Source: Subtercola boreus (GTDB lineage: Bacteria; Actinomycetota; Actinomycetes; Actinomycetales; Microbacteriaceae). Taken from it: DNA of 64,000 nt. The translations under genes were made by a program, and so were the position numbers. The stretch's first letter is position 1. Every line of letters starts with the position of its first letter. The stretch covers positions 186,001 through 250,000 of the forward strand of contig NZ_NBXA01000026.1 in NCBI RefSeq assembly GCF_003399625.1, written 5' to 3'. The notes beneath the pieces are model-generated. The model was not told where the DNA came from, made no database searches, and saw only the letters and a list, made by a program, of their open reading frames with translations. Of this stretch, positions 9,318 through 18,953 are shown piece after piece.

Positions 9318-10283
9318 TTAGCGCGTGCCGTTCTTGGCGAACTCCGCAACCGAGGCGGCATTGTCCTTCGTGATGAAGGCCGGGCCGGAGTACACGGGCT
9401 GGCCGCCTCCGATGATGTTTCCGTTGATGCTGTCGAGGTACAGCGCCGTCACGCCGAGGAATCCCTGCACGTAGGGCTGCTGGTCGACGGCGAACAGGAT
9501 GGTGCCGGCCTGGATGTCGGCCACGACGTCCTCGGAGAGGTCGAAGGTCGCGACCTGCGCCTTGCTGCTCGACTCGCTGACGGCACCGACGGCGTCGAGG
9601 GCGTACTGGCCGCCGAGCGTGAGAACTCCGTCGATGCTGGGGTCTGCCTGCAGCTTCGACTTGATGGTCGCCTTGACCTCGGAGTCGTTGGTGCCGTCGA
9701 CCTGGAGGTTGGTCATGGTTCCGGAGAACTTCGATGCTGCGGACTTGCAGCGCTCTTCGAGACCGACGTTTCCGGCCTCCTGGATGACGCAGAGCACGTT
9801 CTTCACACCGGAATCGCTGAGCTTGGCGCCCACCGCTTCACCGGCGACGGTCTCGCTCTGCCCGATGTGGGTGATGGCTCCGAATTCGGCGGAGCGCTCG
9901 ATGCCCGAGTTGATGGTGACCACGGGGATGCCCGCGGCGACGGCCTTCTTGATGCTCGACTCGAGCCCGTCGGGGTTGGCCATCGAGACGACGATGCCGT
10001 TGACCTTCTGGGCCACGGCGTTGTCGATGAGCTGCGACTGCTTCGCCGGGTCGGGATCAGCGTTGTAGGTGATCGTCGAGCCGTAGTTCGTTCCGGCCTG
10101 TTCTGCTCCGGATTTCACGCGGTCCCAGAAGGCGTCGCCCGGTCCGGAGTGCGTGATGACCGCGTAGGTGAACTTGCCACCACCCGCGGCTGCGGTGTTC
10201 GTCGTCTGGCCTGTGCCTGAACAGGCTGTGAGCAGAAGACCGGCAACGGCGGCAATGCCGATGCCTGCGAGGAGTCTCTTCAT
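9318..10283 (-). CDS. Sugar/inositol ABC importer substrate-binding lipoprotein
   Basis: 321-residue type-I periplasmic-binding-fold protein. The N-terminus [21 protein letters not shown] is a lipoprotein signal with lipobox LLTAC, so it is anchored outside the membrane. Motifs typical of the RbsB/FrcB/IbpA group follow: '[21 protein letters not shown]', '[13 protein letters not shown]', '[10 protein letters not shown]'. Of two in-frame starts, 10283 is preferred: the AAAGGA ribosome site is 9 nt upstream of it but only 1 nt from the ATG at 10292. It heads a binding protein-permease-ATPase operon. Inositol is the favoured ligand by context, but fructose or ribose cannot be excluded. Confidence 0.92.
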   Translation of the reverse strand: MKRLLAGIGIAAVAGLLLTACSGTGQTTNTAAAGGGKFTYAVITHSGPGDAFWDRVKSGAEQAGTNYGSTITYNADPDPAKQSQLIDNAVAQKVNGIVVSMANPDGLESSIKKAVAAGIPVVTINSGIERSAEFGAITHIGQSETVAGEAVGAKLSDSGVKNVLCVIQEAGNVGLEERCKSAASKFSGTMTNLQVDGTNDSEVKATIKSKLQADPSIDGVLTLGGQYALDAVGAVSESSSKAQVATFDLSEDVVADIQAGTILFAVDQQPYVQGFLGVTALYLDSINGNIIGGGQPVYSGPAFITKDNAASVAEFAKNGTR

Positions 10284-10432
10284 TGGGTGCATTCCTTTTT
10301 GTGGGCGACGTCTGTGTCGGCATGAGTCTGCGCTACCGACAGACCGGCTGTCAATAGTTTGTCCATACATTCTGTCATTAGACGTATTCTGGATACTCTC
10401 GATCGCTTTCAACGAAGAACTGGGGATACCGG
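10284..10432. promoter_or_regulatory. Divergent control region between ABC operon and dehydrogenase
   Basis: 149 bp with two short dyads: GACAG-N5-CTGTC at 10338-10352 and GTAT-N5-ATAC at 10384-10396. A TTGACA-like element read on the minus strand lies near 10349-10354. The CTATTG half seen in the inositol GntR operators occurs once here (minus strand, about 10353-10358), but the rest of that operator is not conserved. The regulator is therefore not assignable. Confidence 0.4.
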
Positions 10433-11599
10433 ATGACCGACCGCACACACATCGGAGTGGGACTCGTCTCTGTGGGATGGATGGGGCGCCTGCACTCGCG
10501 CGCCTACCTCGCGGCAGCACACCACTATCCGGAGCTCCCCGTTCGGGCCGAACTCGTCGTAGCCGCCGATCCGGATGCCGCCTCGAGGGAGCACGCCACC
10601 GATGTGCTCGGTTACCTCGATGCTGTCAGTGATTACCGCGAGGTGCTGTCCGACCCGCGCGTGGACGTCGTTTCCATCTGCTCCCCCAATTTCCTCCACC
10701 ATGAGATCGCCCTCGCCGCAATCGCGGCCGGCAAGCCGTTCTGGATCGAGAAGCCGATGGGACGAGGCGTCGCCGAGTCCCGCGAGATCGCCGAGGCTGC
10801 ACAGGCCGCCGGCCTCGTCTCCTCCGTCGGCTTCAACTACCGTCACGCACCCGCGATCGGACACGCCCGGCACCTGGTGCAGAGCGGAGCTCTCGGCACG
10901 GTCACGAATGTGCGTGTCGCCTTCCTGGCCGACTACTCGGCCGATCCGCTCGGCGCCCTGACGTGGCGCTTCAAACGTGAGCTCGCCGGCAGCGGTGTGC
11001 TCGGCGATCTGCTCTCGCACGGCGCCGACCTCGCGCAGTATGTGGTGGGGCCGATCTCGTCGGTGACGGCGATGACGGAGACGTTCATCCGGGAGCGTCC
11101 GCTTCCAACGGGCGGCGCTGCGAGTCACTTCAGCCGGGGTGCGGAGGATGCCCCGATGGGCACCGTCGAGAACGAGGACTACGCAGCCCTCCTCGCGCGC
11201 TTCGCCGGCGGCGGGGTCGCCGTGCTGGAGTCGAGCCGCGTCGCCGTCGGGCCGCGCGCCCAGTACGTGCTCGAAGTCTTCGGAACGAAGGGGTCGCTCC
11301 GCTGGGACTTCCAGCGGATGAACGAGCTCGAGATCGCCGACGACCTGTCGGGCTACCGCACGGTGCTGATGGGACCCGGGATGGGCGAGTTCGCGCGCTT
11401 CCAGCCGGGGGCCGGCACCGCGATGGGGTTCGACGACCTCAAGACCGTCGAGGCAGCCCTGTTCCTCCGCTCGGTGCTGGAGAAGCAGCAGTACTCGGCG
11501 TCGGCGACCGATGCCTGGGCGGCGGCGGAGATCGTCTCAGCCGCAGAGTCGAGCGCAGCGTCGGGCGGCTGGGTGAACGTCGGCCAGACGACGGCGTGA
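10433..11599 (+). CDS. Gfo/Idh/MocA-family NAD(P)-dependent dehydrogenase
   Basis: 388-residue oxidoreductase with an N-terminal Rossmann fold ('VSVGWMGRLHSRAY') and the EKP catalytic motif ('WIEKPMGRG', about residue 105). The C-terminal alpha/beta substrate domain contains 'HGADLAQY'. The family oxidises inositols, glucose derivatives and related polyols. ATG 10433 has a GGGGA ribosome site 7 nt upstream. Divergent to a sugar/inositol importer and next to the inositol operon, it may oxidise scyllo- or another inositol isomer. It is clearly different from the second family member at 12448-13458. Confidence 0.85.
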   Translation: MTDRTHIGVGLVSVGWMGRLHSRAYLAAAHHYPELPVRAELVVAADPDAASREHATDVLGYLDAVSDYREVLSDPRVDVVSICSPNFLHHEIALAAIAAGKPFWIEKPMGRGVAESREIAEAAQAAGLVSSVGFNYRHAPAIGHARHLVQSGALGTVTNVRVAFLADYSADPLGALTWRFKRELAGSGVLGDLLSHGADLAQYVVGPISSVTAMTETFIRERPLPTGGAASHFSRGAEDAPMGTVENEDYAALLARFAGGGVAVLESSRVAVGPRAQYVLEVFGTKGSLRWDFQRMNELEIADDLSGYRTVLMGPGMGEFARFQPGAGTAMGFDDLKTVEAALFLRSVLEKQQYSASATDAWAAAEIVSAAESSAASGGWVNVGQTTA

Positions 11600-11677
11600 G
11601 TCGCAGGCCGGGCGGCAGCTGGCTCCCGGCATCAGTGCCCGCCGCCGCCCGAGCGGCGCCCCGCTGCCCCGCCGTCG

Positions 11678-12451
11678 CTAGGCGAACGCGGCCGCGAATG
11701 CGTCGAGCGCAGCATCCGTGTCGCCGCTCGCCCAGCCCTCGAGGCCGACGACGCCCTCGTAGCCGAGCGACCGCAGTTCGGCGGCGACGGCTTCGTACCG
11801 GATCTCCCCCGTGCCCGGCTCGCAGCGCCCGGGTACGTCGGCGACCTGGATCTCGCCGATCCACGGCAGAGCCTGCCGCACGAGTTCGATGAGGTTCCCC
11901 TCACCGATCTGCGCGTGGTAGAGGTCGAGGTTGAGCCTCAGGGCCGGGCTGTCGACCGCCGAGACGAGCGCGATCGTGTCTGCGGCCCGGGCGAACGGGG
12001 TTCCCGGATGGTCGACCGCCGTGTTGAGGTTCTCGAGCGTGAAGACGCGGCCCGCCTCCTCGCCGAGTTCAGCGATGCGCCGGAGGGTGTCTGCCGCCGT
12101 GATCCAGTCGGCCCCGCTGACCGCGAGGCGCGGCAGCACCGGCAGGCCGTCCGTATCCAGCCCGGTGCCGTGCAGGTTGAGCCGGGGAGAGTCGATGACC
12201 TCCGCCCGGCGGAGCGACTCGGCGGCCGTCGAGAGCAGCTCGGCGATACCGTCCTCGCTGGTCAGATCCCCCCGGAGGTAGCCGGTCATCGACGAGATGA
12301 CCGCCCCGGTTGAGGCGATCGCGGGGAGGTCTTTTGTGCTCCAGTCCCAGATCTCCACCTCGAAGCCGCGCTGGTGGAGGCGCGACACCCGTTCGGTGAA
12401 CGGCAGGTCGAGGTACAGCATCTCGGCCGACGCGGCCAGCCGGAACGTCAT
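11678..12451 (-). CDS. Hydroxypyruvate isomerase-like TIM-barrel protein (IolI/IolH-type role)
   Basis: 257-residue AP-endonuclease-2-type TIM barrel. The family metal/substrate segments 'VFTLENLNTAVDHPGTPFA', 'LNLDLYHAQIGEGNL' and 'GEIQVADVPGR' match hydroxypyruvate isomerase and IolI-like sugar isomerases. It is the last gene of the inositol operon; its start overlaps the iolG stop by 4 nt (ATGA). In that context it most likely isomerises a ketoinositol or tautomerises a pathway intermediate, as IolI does in Bacillus, but sequence alone says only isomerase/epimerase. Confidence 0.82.
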   Translation of the reverse strand: MTFRLAASAEMLYLDLPFTERVSRLHQRGFEVEIWDWSTKDLPAIASTGAVISSMTGYLRGDLTSEDGIAELLSTAAESLRRAEVIDSPRLNLHGTGLDTDGLPVLPRLAVSGADWITAADTLRRIAELGEEAGRVFTLENLNTAVDHPGTPFARAADTIALVSAVDSPALRLNLDLYHAQIGEGNLIELVRQALPWIGEIQVADVPGRCEPGTGEIRYEAVAAELRSLGYEGVVGLEGWASGDTDAALDAFAAAFA

Positions 12452-13458
12452 GCGAGGTCCACGGTCACCGAGACACGCTGCTCGGCTGAGCGCTGGGCGG
12501 CGTCGGCCAGGATCAGCGCCGCGCGGCCGTCTTCGAAGGTCGGACTGCTGGAGGCCTCCCCGCGAGCGAGCCGGATGAACTCCTCGAGCTCGGCCGCGTA
12601 GGCCCCGGCGTAACGCTCCAGGAAGAAGTCCTGGAACGGCGGGCGGGCTTCAACGGCTTTTGCCGTCGACACGCTCACGAGACTGGTGCCCTCATTGGCG
12701 ACGTGCAGCATGCCCTTCGCGCCGAAGGCCTCGATGCGCTGGTCGTAGCCGACCGCGCTGTGCCGGGAGTTCGTGATGGTCACGATGGCTCCGGATGCTG
12801 CGCGGAGCACTGTCACGGCGGTGTCGAAGTCCCCGTGCTCCCGTGCGCCCGGGTCGAACGTGCGGGTTCCCGTGGCGCTCACCTCCACGATGTCGGAGAC
12901 GAAGAACCGGGCCATGTCGAAGTCATGGATCGTCATGTCGCGGAAGATGCCGCCCGAGACGCCCACGTAGGCCGCGGGCGGAGCCGAGGGGTCGCGGCTG
13001 ATGATCGAGAGCTGTTCGATGTCGCCGATCTCCCCGGCGGCCACCCGGCGGCGGGCTTCAGCGAACCCGGGATCGAACCGGCGGTTGAAGCCGAGCGCGA
13101 TCGGGACCCCGGAGGAGGCGACCCGGGGCCGGAGGGCTTCGACCCGCGAGATGTCGAGGTCGATCGGCTTCTCGCAGAGCGCCGGGATGCCGGCGTCGAT
13201 GGCCGCCGAGATGAGGTCGACGTGCGTGGCGGTGGGCGAGGCGATCAACACCGCATCGACCTCACCCGAGGCGAAGACCTCCTCGGCGGAATCGGTCACC
13301 CGGCCGCCATAGGTTGCCGCGGCCTTCTTCGCGCCGTCGATGAACGGGTCGCACACCCAGCTGAGGGTGGCGTTCGGGGAGGCCGCGATACTGGCGGCGT
13401 GCACCATGCCGATGCGGCCGGTGCCGATGAGACCGAAGCGGAGGGGTTTCTGGGTCAC
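12448..13458 (-). CDS. iolG: Inositol 2-dehydrogenase
   Basis: 336-residue Gfo/Idh/MocA enzyme that oxidises myo-inositol to 2-keto-myo-inositol with NAD+. It has the Rossmann motif GLIGTGRIG, the catalytic-lysine motif CEKPIDLD (about residue 95), and the D-x-x-x-H segment GGIFRDMTIHDFDMARF typical of inositol dehydrogenases. GTG at 13458 is chosen because an AAGGAA ribosome site lies upstream and the Rossmann strand begins only a few residues later. It is embedded in the iol operon, with a 4-nt overlap to the isomerase downstream. Confidence 0.93.
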   Translation of the reverse strand: MTQKPLRFGLIGTGRIGMVHAASIAASPNATLSWVCDPFIDGAKKAAATYGGRVTDSAEEVFASGEVDAVLIASPTATHVDLISAAIDAGIPALCEKPIDLDISRVEALRPRVASSGVPIALGFNRRFDPGFAEARRRVAAGEIGDIEQLSIISRDPSAPPAAYVGVSGGIFRDMTIHDFDMARFFVSDIVEVSATGTRTFDPGAREHGDFDTAVTVLRAASGAIVTITNSRHSAVGYDQRIEAFGAKGMLHVANEGTSLVSVSTAKAVEARPPFQDFFLERYAGAYAAELEEFIRLARGEASSSPTFEDGRAALILADAAQRSAEQRVSVTVDLA

Positions 13459-13511
13459 GTGCGTCTGTTCCTTCGTTGGGGTGGTGAGGGCTGAGGGTGA
13501 ATTGGGGCGCG

Positions 13512-14429
13512 TCACGCCCACGCGCTGAGCGCGTCGCGGTTCCGTCGCTGGTCGTCGGCACGCTGCTGTTGGAAGGTCGTGAGTGACAGGTCGGCACCGT
13601 TCAGTACGTCCTGTTCCACCACGACCCAGCCGTCGAAACCGCGTTCGTCGATTGCGGCCATGACGCCCGCGAGGTCGATGTCGCCGCGACCGAAGGCGAC
13701 GAACGATCCGGAGGACCAGACCTCGCGCATCCCGCCTCCCGCGGCCAGCACGCGCCGGAGTTCGGCGAGGTCGACGTCTTTGAGGTGCAGGTGGTTGATG
13801 CGGTCGCCCCAGCGGCGGGCGGCATCGATCGGGTCGCCGCCGGCGATGAAGAGGTGGCCGGTGTCGAGGGTGAGATCGATGTCGACGACAGAGAGGAAGC
13901 GATCGATCTCGGCGGGCGATTCGACGAAGGTGCCCGCGTGGTGGTGGAAGGTGGGCTCGAAGCCGGCCTTCCGCACCCGCTCCGCAGCGCGCCCAGCGTT
14001 CGCGGCGAGCCGCTGCCAGCCGTCGTCGGTGAGCGGATCCTCTACGGCGCCTCGCCCGGGAGCGGCGCGGCGCGGCGCCGATCCGTCGTCGGCCAGGGTC
14101 GGCAGCGGCAGTCGCGCCGGCCCTGACTCCGCCGCATCCGAGAACACCCGGAGCGCCTCGTCGAGGCTCGGCAGCGAGGCCTCGAACGCCTCATCGTCGG
14201 AGAAGGGCAGCTGCACCCAGCCGCCTGCCAGCTCGAGCCCGAACCGGTCGAGGCGCTCCCTGAGTTCCTTCCCCCGGCCGAAGTAGCCGAGGGGCCCGAG
14301 ATCGACCCCGCCGTAGCCGGACGCTGCAAGGATGTCGAGCATGTCGTCGGCGGCGACGGTCTCCGCCCCCTCCGGTGTCAGCTCGAAGACGCCGAAACTC
14401 ACCGGCGCGCCGGCGACTGTTGCCTTCAT
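13512..14429 (-). CDS. iolE: Myo-inosose-2 dehydratase-like TIM-barrel protein
   Basis: 305-residue TIM barrel dehydrating 2-keto-myo-inositol to the trihydroxycyclohexanedione that IolD hydrolyses. The C-terminal half carries the IolE-type metal-site stretches 'TFHHHAGTFVES', 'DTGHLFIAGGDP' and 'INHLHLKDVD'. The N-terminus ('PVSFGVFELTP') differs from the usual 'NPISW' form, so it is a divergent member. The ATG (14429) overlaps the iolD stop by 4 nt. A Pro/Arg-rich insertion near residues 125-140 ('RRAAPGRGA') is unusual. Confidence 0.88.
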   Translation of the reverse strand: MKATVAGAPVSFGVFELTPEGAETVAADDMLDILAASGYGGVDLGPLGYFGRGKELRERLDRFGLELAGGWVQLPFSDDEAFEASLPSLDEALRVFSDAAESGPARLPLPTLADDGSAPRRAAPGRGAVEDPLTDDGWQRLAANAGRAAERVRKAGFEPTFHHHAGTFVESPAEIDRFLSVVDIDLTLDTGHLFIAGGDPIDAARRWGDRINHLHLKDVDLAELRRVLAAGGGMREVWSSGSFVAFGRGDIDLAGVMAAIDERGFDGWVVVEQDVLNGADLSLTTFQQQRADDQRRNRDALSAWA

Positions 14430-16354
14430 GGTGTGTGTTCCTCTCCGAGGAGCGGCCGCTGGGCGGCACGCAGGGTTTCGTATTCGACCCGGGCGTTCCG
14501 GGTGGAGGGCAGCGTCGAGACCTCGGCCACCGGCACGTCCCACCAGCCCCCGCCGTCGGGGCCGTAGATTCGGGGGTCGCTGTTGATGTGGATGAACGTC
14601 GACCGGGTCGACGCCTTCGCCGTACGGATGGCCCTGCCGAGGTCGTCGATCGCGCCGGCACCGGGCTCCACCTCGATCACGTCGATGCCGTAGCTGCGGG
14701 CATTCATCGCGAGATCGACCGGCAGCGGCTGTTCGCTCTGGAAGTTGCGGGCCTCGGGGTCGTAGTGCCGGTAGAGGGTGCCGAACCGCTCCGATCCCAC
14801 CGTCTCCGAGAGGTGCCCGATCGAGGCGTAGCCGTGGTTCTGGATCAGCACGACGATGATCTTGATGCCCTCGGCGACAGCGGTGACGAGCTCACTGTTC
14901 AGCATCAGGTACGACCCGTCGCCCACCATGACGATGACATCGCGGTCGGAGCCGTCGGCGAGCGCCCCGCGCTTCACGCCCAGCCCGCCGGCGATCTCGT
15001 AACCCATGCACGAGAAGGCATATTCGACGTGGTATCCGAGGGGATCGCGCACCCGCCACAGTTTGTGGAGGTCGCCCGGCAGCGAACCGGCCGCCTGCAC
15101 GATGACGTCTGCGGGATCGCTCGCCGACTGCACGGCGCCGATGATCTCGGGTTGGCCGGGCCGGTCGAGTCCGGATGGCGCGAACGCGGCATCGACGGAG
15201 GCATCCCACTCCGCCTTCTCCCGCCTGATGAGGCTGGCATAGTCGGCTGTCACGGCGACCCCGTCGGTGTGGGCCAGCAGTTCGTCGAGCGCCTCCCGAG
15301 CGTCGGCGATGACAGGCAGCTGTGTGCCGTGCTTGTAGGCGTCGAAGGGTGCCACGTTGATGTTGACGAACCGCACCCCCGGATCCTGGAACACGGTGCG
15401 CGACGCGGTCGTGAAGTCGCTGTAGCGGGTGCCGATTCCGATGATGAGGTCGGCCTCGGCGGCCAACCGGTTCGCCGCCGTCGTTCCGGTCGCGCCGATG
15501 CCGCCGAGGTACTGCGGGTGGTTCCAGGCCAGGGCTCCGCCGCCCGCCTGTGTGGTGGCGACCGGGATGCCCGTCTTCTCGGCAAACGCCTGCAAGGCCT
15601 TCTCGGCGCCGGAGTACAGCACGCCTCCCCCGGCGACGATCAGCGGGCGCCGGGCATCCCGCAGCGCCTCGATCGCGCGGGCGAGCGCCAGACGCTCGGG
15701 AAGGGGACGCCGGAGGTACCATTCCCGCTCCTCGAGGAACGCCGCCGGCACGTCGAGCGTCTCGGCCTGCACGTCTTCGGGCAGTGCGATGGTCACCGCT
15801 CCCGTGTCGGCGGGGTCGAGCAGCACGCGCATGGCGCCGAGGGCGATCGAGTAGAGCTGCTCAGGCCTCTGCACGCGATCGAAGAACTTCGAGAGCGGCC
15901 GGAAAGCGTCGTTCACCGTGAGCCCGATGTCGTGGGGCTGTTCGAGCTGCTGCAGCACCGGATCCGCCACCCGGGTGGCGAAGGTGTCGCTCGGCAGAAG
16001 GAGCGCGGGCAGTCGGTTCGTGGTGGCGAGGGCGGCGCCGGTGAGCATGTTCGTGGCCCCGGGGCCGACGGAGGCGGTGGAGGCGAACGTCGCCAGGCGG
16101 CGGTGCATGCGGGCGTAGCCGACCGACTGGTGCACCATGGCCTGCTCGTTCCGAGCCTGGTAGTACGGCATCGACGCGGGTGAATCCACGTTGACCTGCT
16201 TCAGCGCCTGGCCGATACCCGCCACATTGCCGTGCCCGAAGATGCCGAAGACGCCCGGGATGGTGCGCTCACGGTGGTCGCCGTCGACGGTGTACTGGTT
16301 GGCCAGGAAGTGGATGAGGGCCTGGGCGACCGTCATTCGCTGTGTTGCCGCCAT
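14426..16354 (-). CDS. iolD: 3D-(3,5/4)-trihydroxycyclohexane-1,2-dione acylhydrolase
   Basis: 642-residue thiamine-diphosphate enzyme that opens the inositol-derived ring to 5-deoxy-glucuronate. Family segments: 'GVFGIFGHGNVAGIGQAL' near the N-terminus, 'YYQARNEQAMVHQSVGYAR' carrying the catalytic-Glu region, and the ThDP/Mg motif 'VMVGDGSYLMLNSE' with the following Asn near residue 490. Length matches IolD. The ATG at 16354 overlaps the preceding iolB stop by one base (TGATG). It is a central gene of the operon. Confidence 0.96.
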   Translation of the reverse strand: MAATQRMTVAQALIHFLANQYTVDGDHRERTIPGVFGIFGHGNVAGIGQALKQVNVDSPASMPYYQARNEQAMVHQSVGYARMHRRLATFASTASVGPGATNMLTGAALATTNRLPALLLPSDTFATRVADPVLQQLEQPHDIGLTVNDAFRPLSKFFDRVQRPEQLYSIALGAMRVLLDPADTGAVTIALPEDVQAETLDVPAAFLEEREWYLRRPLPERLALARAIEALRDARRPLIVAGGGVLYSGAEKALQAFAEKTGIPVATTQAGGGALAWNHPQYLGGIGATGTTAANRLAAEADLIIGIGTRYSDFTTASRTVFQDPGVRFVNINVAPFDAYKHGTQLPVIADAREALDELLAHTDGVAVTADYASLIRREKAEWDASVDAAFAPSGLDRPGQPEIIGAVQSASDPADVIVQAAGSLPGDLHKLWRVRDPLGYHVEYAFSCMGYEIAGGLGVKRGALADGSDRDVIVMVGDGSYLMLNSELVTAVAEGIKIIVVLIQNHGYASIGHLSETVGSERFGTLYRHYDPEARNFQSEQPLPVDLAMNARSYGIDVIEVEPGAGAIDDLGRAIRTAKASTRSTFIHINSDPRIYGPDGGGWWDVPVAEVSTLPSTRNARVEYETLRAAQRPLLGEEHTP

Positions 16355-17328
16355 CAGTGCCGGCCTCTCTCTTCGGGTGTCTGGGTGGGGTCGGGGCCGT
16401 AGGGCAGCCGGGGGTCGACGTGCTGGTCGTTCCACGTCTCGCGCACCCACGCATGGGCGGGGTCGTCGCTGATCAGCCACACCCGCTCGGGACCTGGGCC
16501 GGCCATCACGTTGAGGTAGTACAGGTCGTATCCCGGTGCAGCGACGGCGGGACCGTGGTAGCCGAACGGCACCAGGGCGATGTCGCCCGTCTGCACCATC
16601 CGGTTGATGTCGATCTGCCCGGCCGGGGAGGAGTAGGTGCTGAACAGGCCGAAGGCCGCATCCGTTGCATTCTGCGCCACGGATGGCGCGCCCGCCACCG
16701 GCGCCGTCTCGAAGTAGTAGATCTCCTCGAGCCGCGACTCGTGACCCGGCACCAGCTCGTCGTGCTTGTGAGGGGGATACGACGACCAGTTCGCAGCCGG
16801 CGTGATCACTTCGCAGACGATGAGGCGCGCCGCATCCAGAGCCGCAGGCGTGCCGAAGTTGTGCACCTGGCGACTGGATGCCCCGGCCCCCCGCAGTTCG
16901 ACCGGCGTCTCGCTCGCGGCGATCAGGCGGGTGGGATGGAGCTCGGTGGTGGGCGACTCGGCTACCGCCACTCGTCCTTCGCCCCGGAGCTCGGCGGTCT
17001 CGTCGGCCGAGAGGTAGAGCACGTCGGTCGGGCCCGAGAAGACGGAGGGGCGACCGGCGAGGGCCGTCTCCGTCCTTTCGGAGGCCGGCCGTTCGGAGGC
17101 TGCGGTTCCGGATGCCGCCCCGTGCGTCACGGTGAAACTCCCGGAGAGCGGCACGATGATGCGTTCGACCCCCGTCTCGCCGAGCGCCAGCACGTCGCCC
17201 GCAGCGAGCGCCGCCACCCGCAGCCCCGTGTGCTGCCACCCGTCGATTGCGCCGTCGACGATACTCTCCCAGCCCTCGCGTGAGAGGCCGCCCCTCTGAT
17301 GGAACCAGCGATCATCGGTTGTCGTCAT
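16354..17328 (-). CDS. iolB: 5-deoxy-glucuronate isomerase
   Basis: 324-residue bicupin converting 5-deoxy-D-glucuronate to 2-deoxy-5-keto-D-gluconate. Metal-binding cupin segment 'YPPHKHDELVPG', followed by 'EEIYYFETAP' and 'PFGYHGPAVAAPGYDLYYLNVMAGP', is diagnostic for IolB. ATG 17328 has an AGGAG ribosome site at good spacing. It starts 31 nt downstream of mmsA and is translationally coupled to iolD. Confidence 0.95.
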   Translation of the reverse strand: MTTTDDRWFHQRGGLSREGWESIVDGAIDGWQHTGLRVAALAAGDVLALGETGVERIIVPLSGSFTVTHGAASGTAASERPASERTETALAGRPSVFSGPTDVLYLSADETAELRGEGRVAVAESPTTELHPTRLIAASETPVELRGAGASSRQVHNFGTPAALDAARLIVCEVITPAANWSSYPPHKHDELVPGHESRLEEIYYFETAPVAGAPSVAQNATDAAFGLFSTYSSPAGQIDINRMVQTGDIALVPFGYHGPAVAAPGYDLYYLNVMAGPGPERVWLISDDPAHAWVRETWNDQHVDPRLPYGPDPTQTPEERGRH

Positions 17329-17359
17329 TGACTCCTGCTTTCGGGGAAGGGACGAGCGG

Positions 17360-18895
17360 TCAGTCGTTCTGCGGGAAACCGAGGTTGATGCCGCCGTGGC
17401 TCGGGTCGAGCCAGCGGCTGGTGATGGCCTTCTGCTGGGTGAAGAATCGCACACCCTCCGCACCGTGCGCCTTGGTGTCGCCGAACAGGGAGTCCTTCCA
17501 GCCGCCGAACGAGAAGGTGGCGACCGGCACGGGGATGGGCACGTTGATTCCGATCATGCCGACCTGGATCTCGTTCTGGAAGCGCCGGGCGGCGCCGCCG
17601 TCGTTCGTGAAGATCGCCGTGCCGTTGCCGAAGGCGCCGGAGTTGATGAGGTCGACTCCCTCCTTGTAGGTCTGAACCCGCACGACCGAGAGCACGGGAC
17701 CGAAGATCTCCTCGGTGTAGGCGCGCGAGGTGGTGGGCACGTTGTCGAGGAGGGTCGGGCCGAGCCAGAAACCGTTCGCGTCACCATCCGGGTTCACATC
17801 ACGGCCGTCGACCACCACGGAGGCACCGTCTTCTGCGGCGATGCCGATGTAGGAGGCCACCTTGTCACGGTGCGCGGCGGTCACGAGCGGCCCCATGTCG
17901 CAGCCACGGCGGCCGTCGCCGATACGGAGGCCAGCCATCCGGTCGCTGATCTTGGAGAGCAGCTCGTCTGCCACCGGTTCGACGGCCACGACCACCGAGA
18001 TGGCCATGCAGCGCTCACCGGCCGAACCGAAGCCCGAATTGATGGCGGCGTCGGCCACGAGGTCGAGGTCGGCATCCGGGAGCACCAGCATGTGGTTCTT
18101 CGCCCCTCCAAGCGCCTGCACGCGCTTGCCGTTGCGGGTGCCGGTCTCGTAGACGTAACGGGCGATGGGCGTCGAGCCGACGAACGAGATCGACCGCACG
18201 TCCGGGTGTTCGAGCAGCCCGTCGACAGCCTCCTTGTCGCCGTGCAGCACGGTGAAGACGCCATCGGGAAGACCGGCTTCCTTCCAGAGCGCTGCCATCC
18301 AGTTGGCGGCAGAGGGATCCTTCTCGCTGGGCTTCAGCACGACGGTGTTGCCGGCCGCGATCGCGATCGGGAAGAACCAGGCCGGCACCATCGCCGGGAA
18401 GTTGAACGGGGAGATGATGCCCACCACACCGAGCGGCTGGCGGAGCGAGTACACGTCGATACCCGTGGAGACCTGCTCGCTGAACTCGCCTTTCAGGTGA
18501 TGCGACAGCCCGCAGGCGAACTCGACGACCTCCTGGCCTCGGGAGATCTCGCCGAGAGCATCGGAGACGACCTTGCCGTGCTCGCTCGTGATCAGCTCGG
18601 CGAGTTCGCCCTTCTTCGCATCCAGCAGTTCGCGGAACCTGAAGAGGATGGTCTGGCGCCGGGCCAGGGAGGTGTCACGCCAGGCCGGGAAGGCGGCGTC
18701 GGCCGACGCGATCGCCGCGTCGATCTCGGCCCGGCCGGCGAGCGCGACGCGCTTGGTCACGACGCCGAGGGCGGGGTCGTAGACATCGGCGAAGCGGGCG
18801 CTGTCGCCTTCGAAGGGTGCGCCGTCGATCCAGTGGGTGACGACGGGCAGGGTGTCGGTGCTCATGGCGGCAGTGCTCTGGGTGTCAGTGCTCAT
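17360..18895 (-). CDS. mmsA: Methylmalonate-semialdehyde dehydrogenase (CoA-acylating)
   Basis: 511-residue aldehyde dehydrogenase; catalytic Cys296 in 'GERCMAIS', cofactor segments 'ISPFNFPAMVP' and 'FVGSTPIARYVYE'. It performs the last step of inositol breakdown (malonic semialdehyde to acetyl-CoA, IolA role) and can also act in valine catabolism. Two candidate starts encode a duplicated MSTDT: 18895, with AGGA about 9 nt upstream, and 18865, with no ribosome site. The first is chosen. It lies between the aldolase-fold gene and iolB. Confidence 0.95.
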   Translation of the reverse strand: MSTDTQSTAAMSTDTLPVVTHWIDGAPFEGDSARFADVYDPALGVVTKRVALAGRAEIDAAIASADAAFPAWRDTSLARRQTILFRFRELLDAKKGELAELITSEHGKVVSDALGEISRGQEVVEFACGLSHHLKGEFSEQVSTGIDVYSLRQPLGVVGIISPFNFPAMVPAWFFPIAIAAGNTVVLKPSEKDPSAANWMAALWKEAGLPDGVFTVLHGDKEAVDGLLEHPDVRSISFVGSTPIARYVYETGTRNGKRVQALGGAKNHMLVLPDADLDLVADAAINSGFGSAGERCMAISVVVAVEPVADELLSKISDRMAGLRIGDGRRGCDMGPLVTAAHRDKVASYIGIAAEDGASVVVDGRDVNPDGDANGFWLGPTLLDNVPTTSRAYTEEIFGPVLSVVRVQTYKEGVDLINSGAFGNGTAIFTNDGGAARRFQNEIQVGMIGINVPIPVPVATFSFGGWKDSLFGDTKAHGAEGVRFFTQQKAITSRWLDPSHGGINLGFPQND

Positions 18896-18953
18896 GGTGC
18901 GGGTTCCTAACGAGGAGAGGAAGAGGGATGCGGGAACGGTTCGAGAGCGAGGG

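Noticed and set aside
8238-10220. Long plus-strand open frame antisense to the first ABC operon
   Set aside because: Rich in Asp/Gly/Arg/His with no domain; it is the GC-driven antisense shadow of clearly conserved permease and binding-protein genes.
10290-10292. Upstream ATG for the first sugar-binding lipoprotein
   Set aside because: Only one base from the AAAGGA element; the ATG at 10283 has normal spacing and gives a standard lipoprotein signal peptide.
10353-10358. Third inositol GntR operator before the first ABC operon
   Set aside because: Only the CTATTG half matches; the remaining positions of the two confident operators are not conserved.
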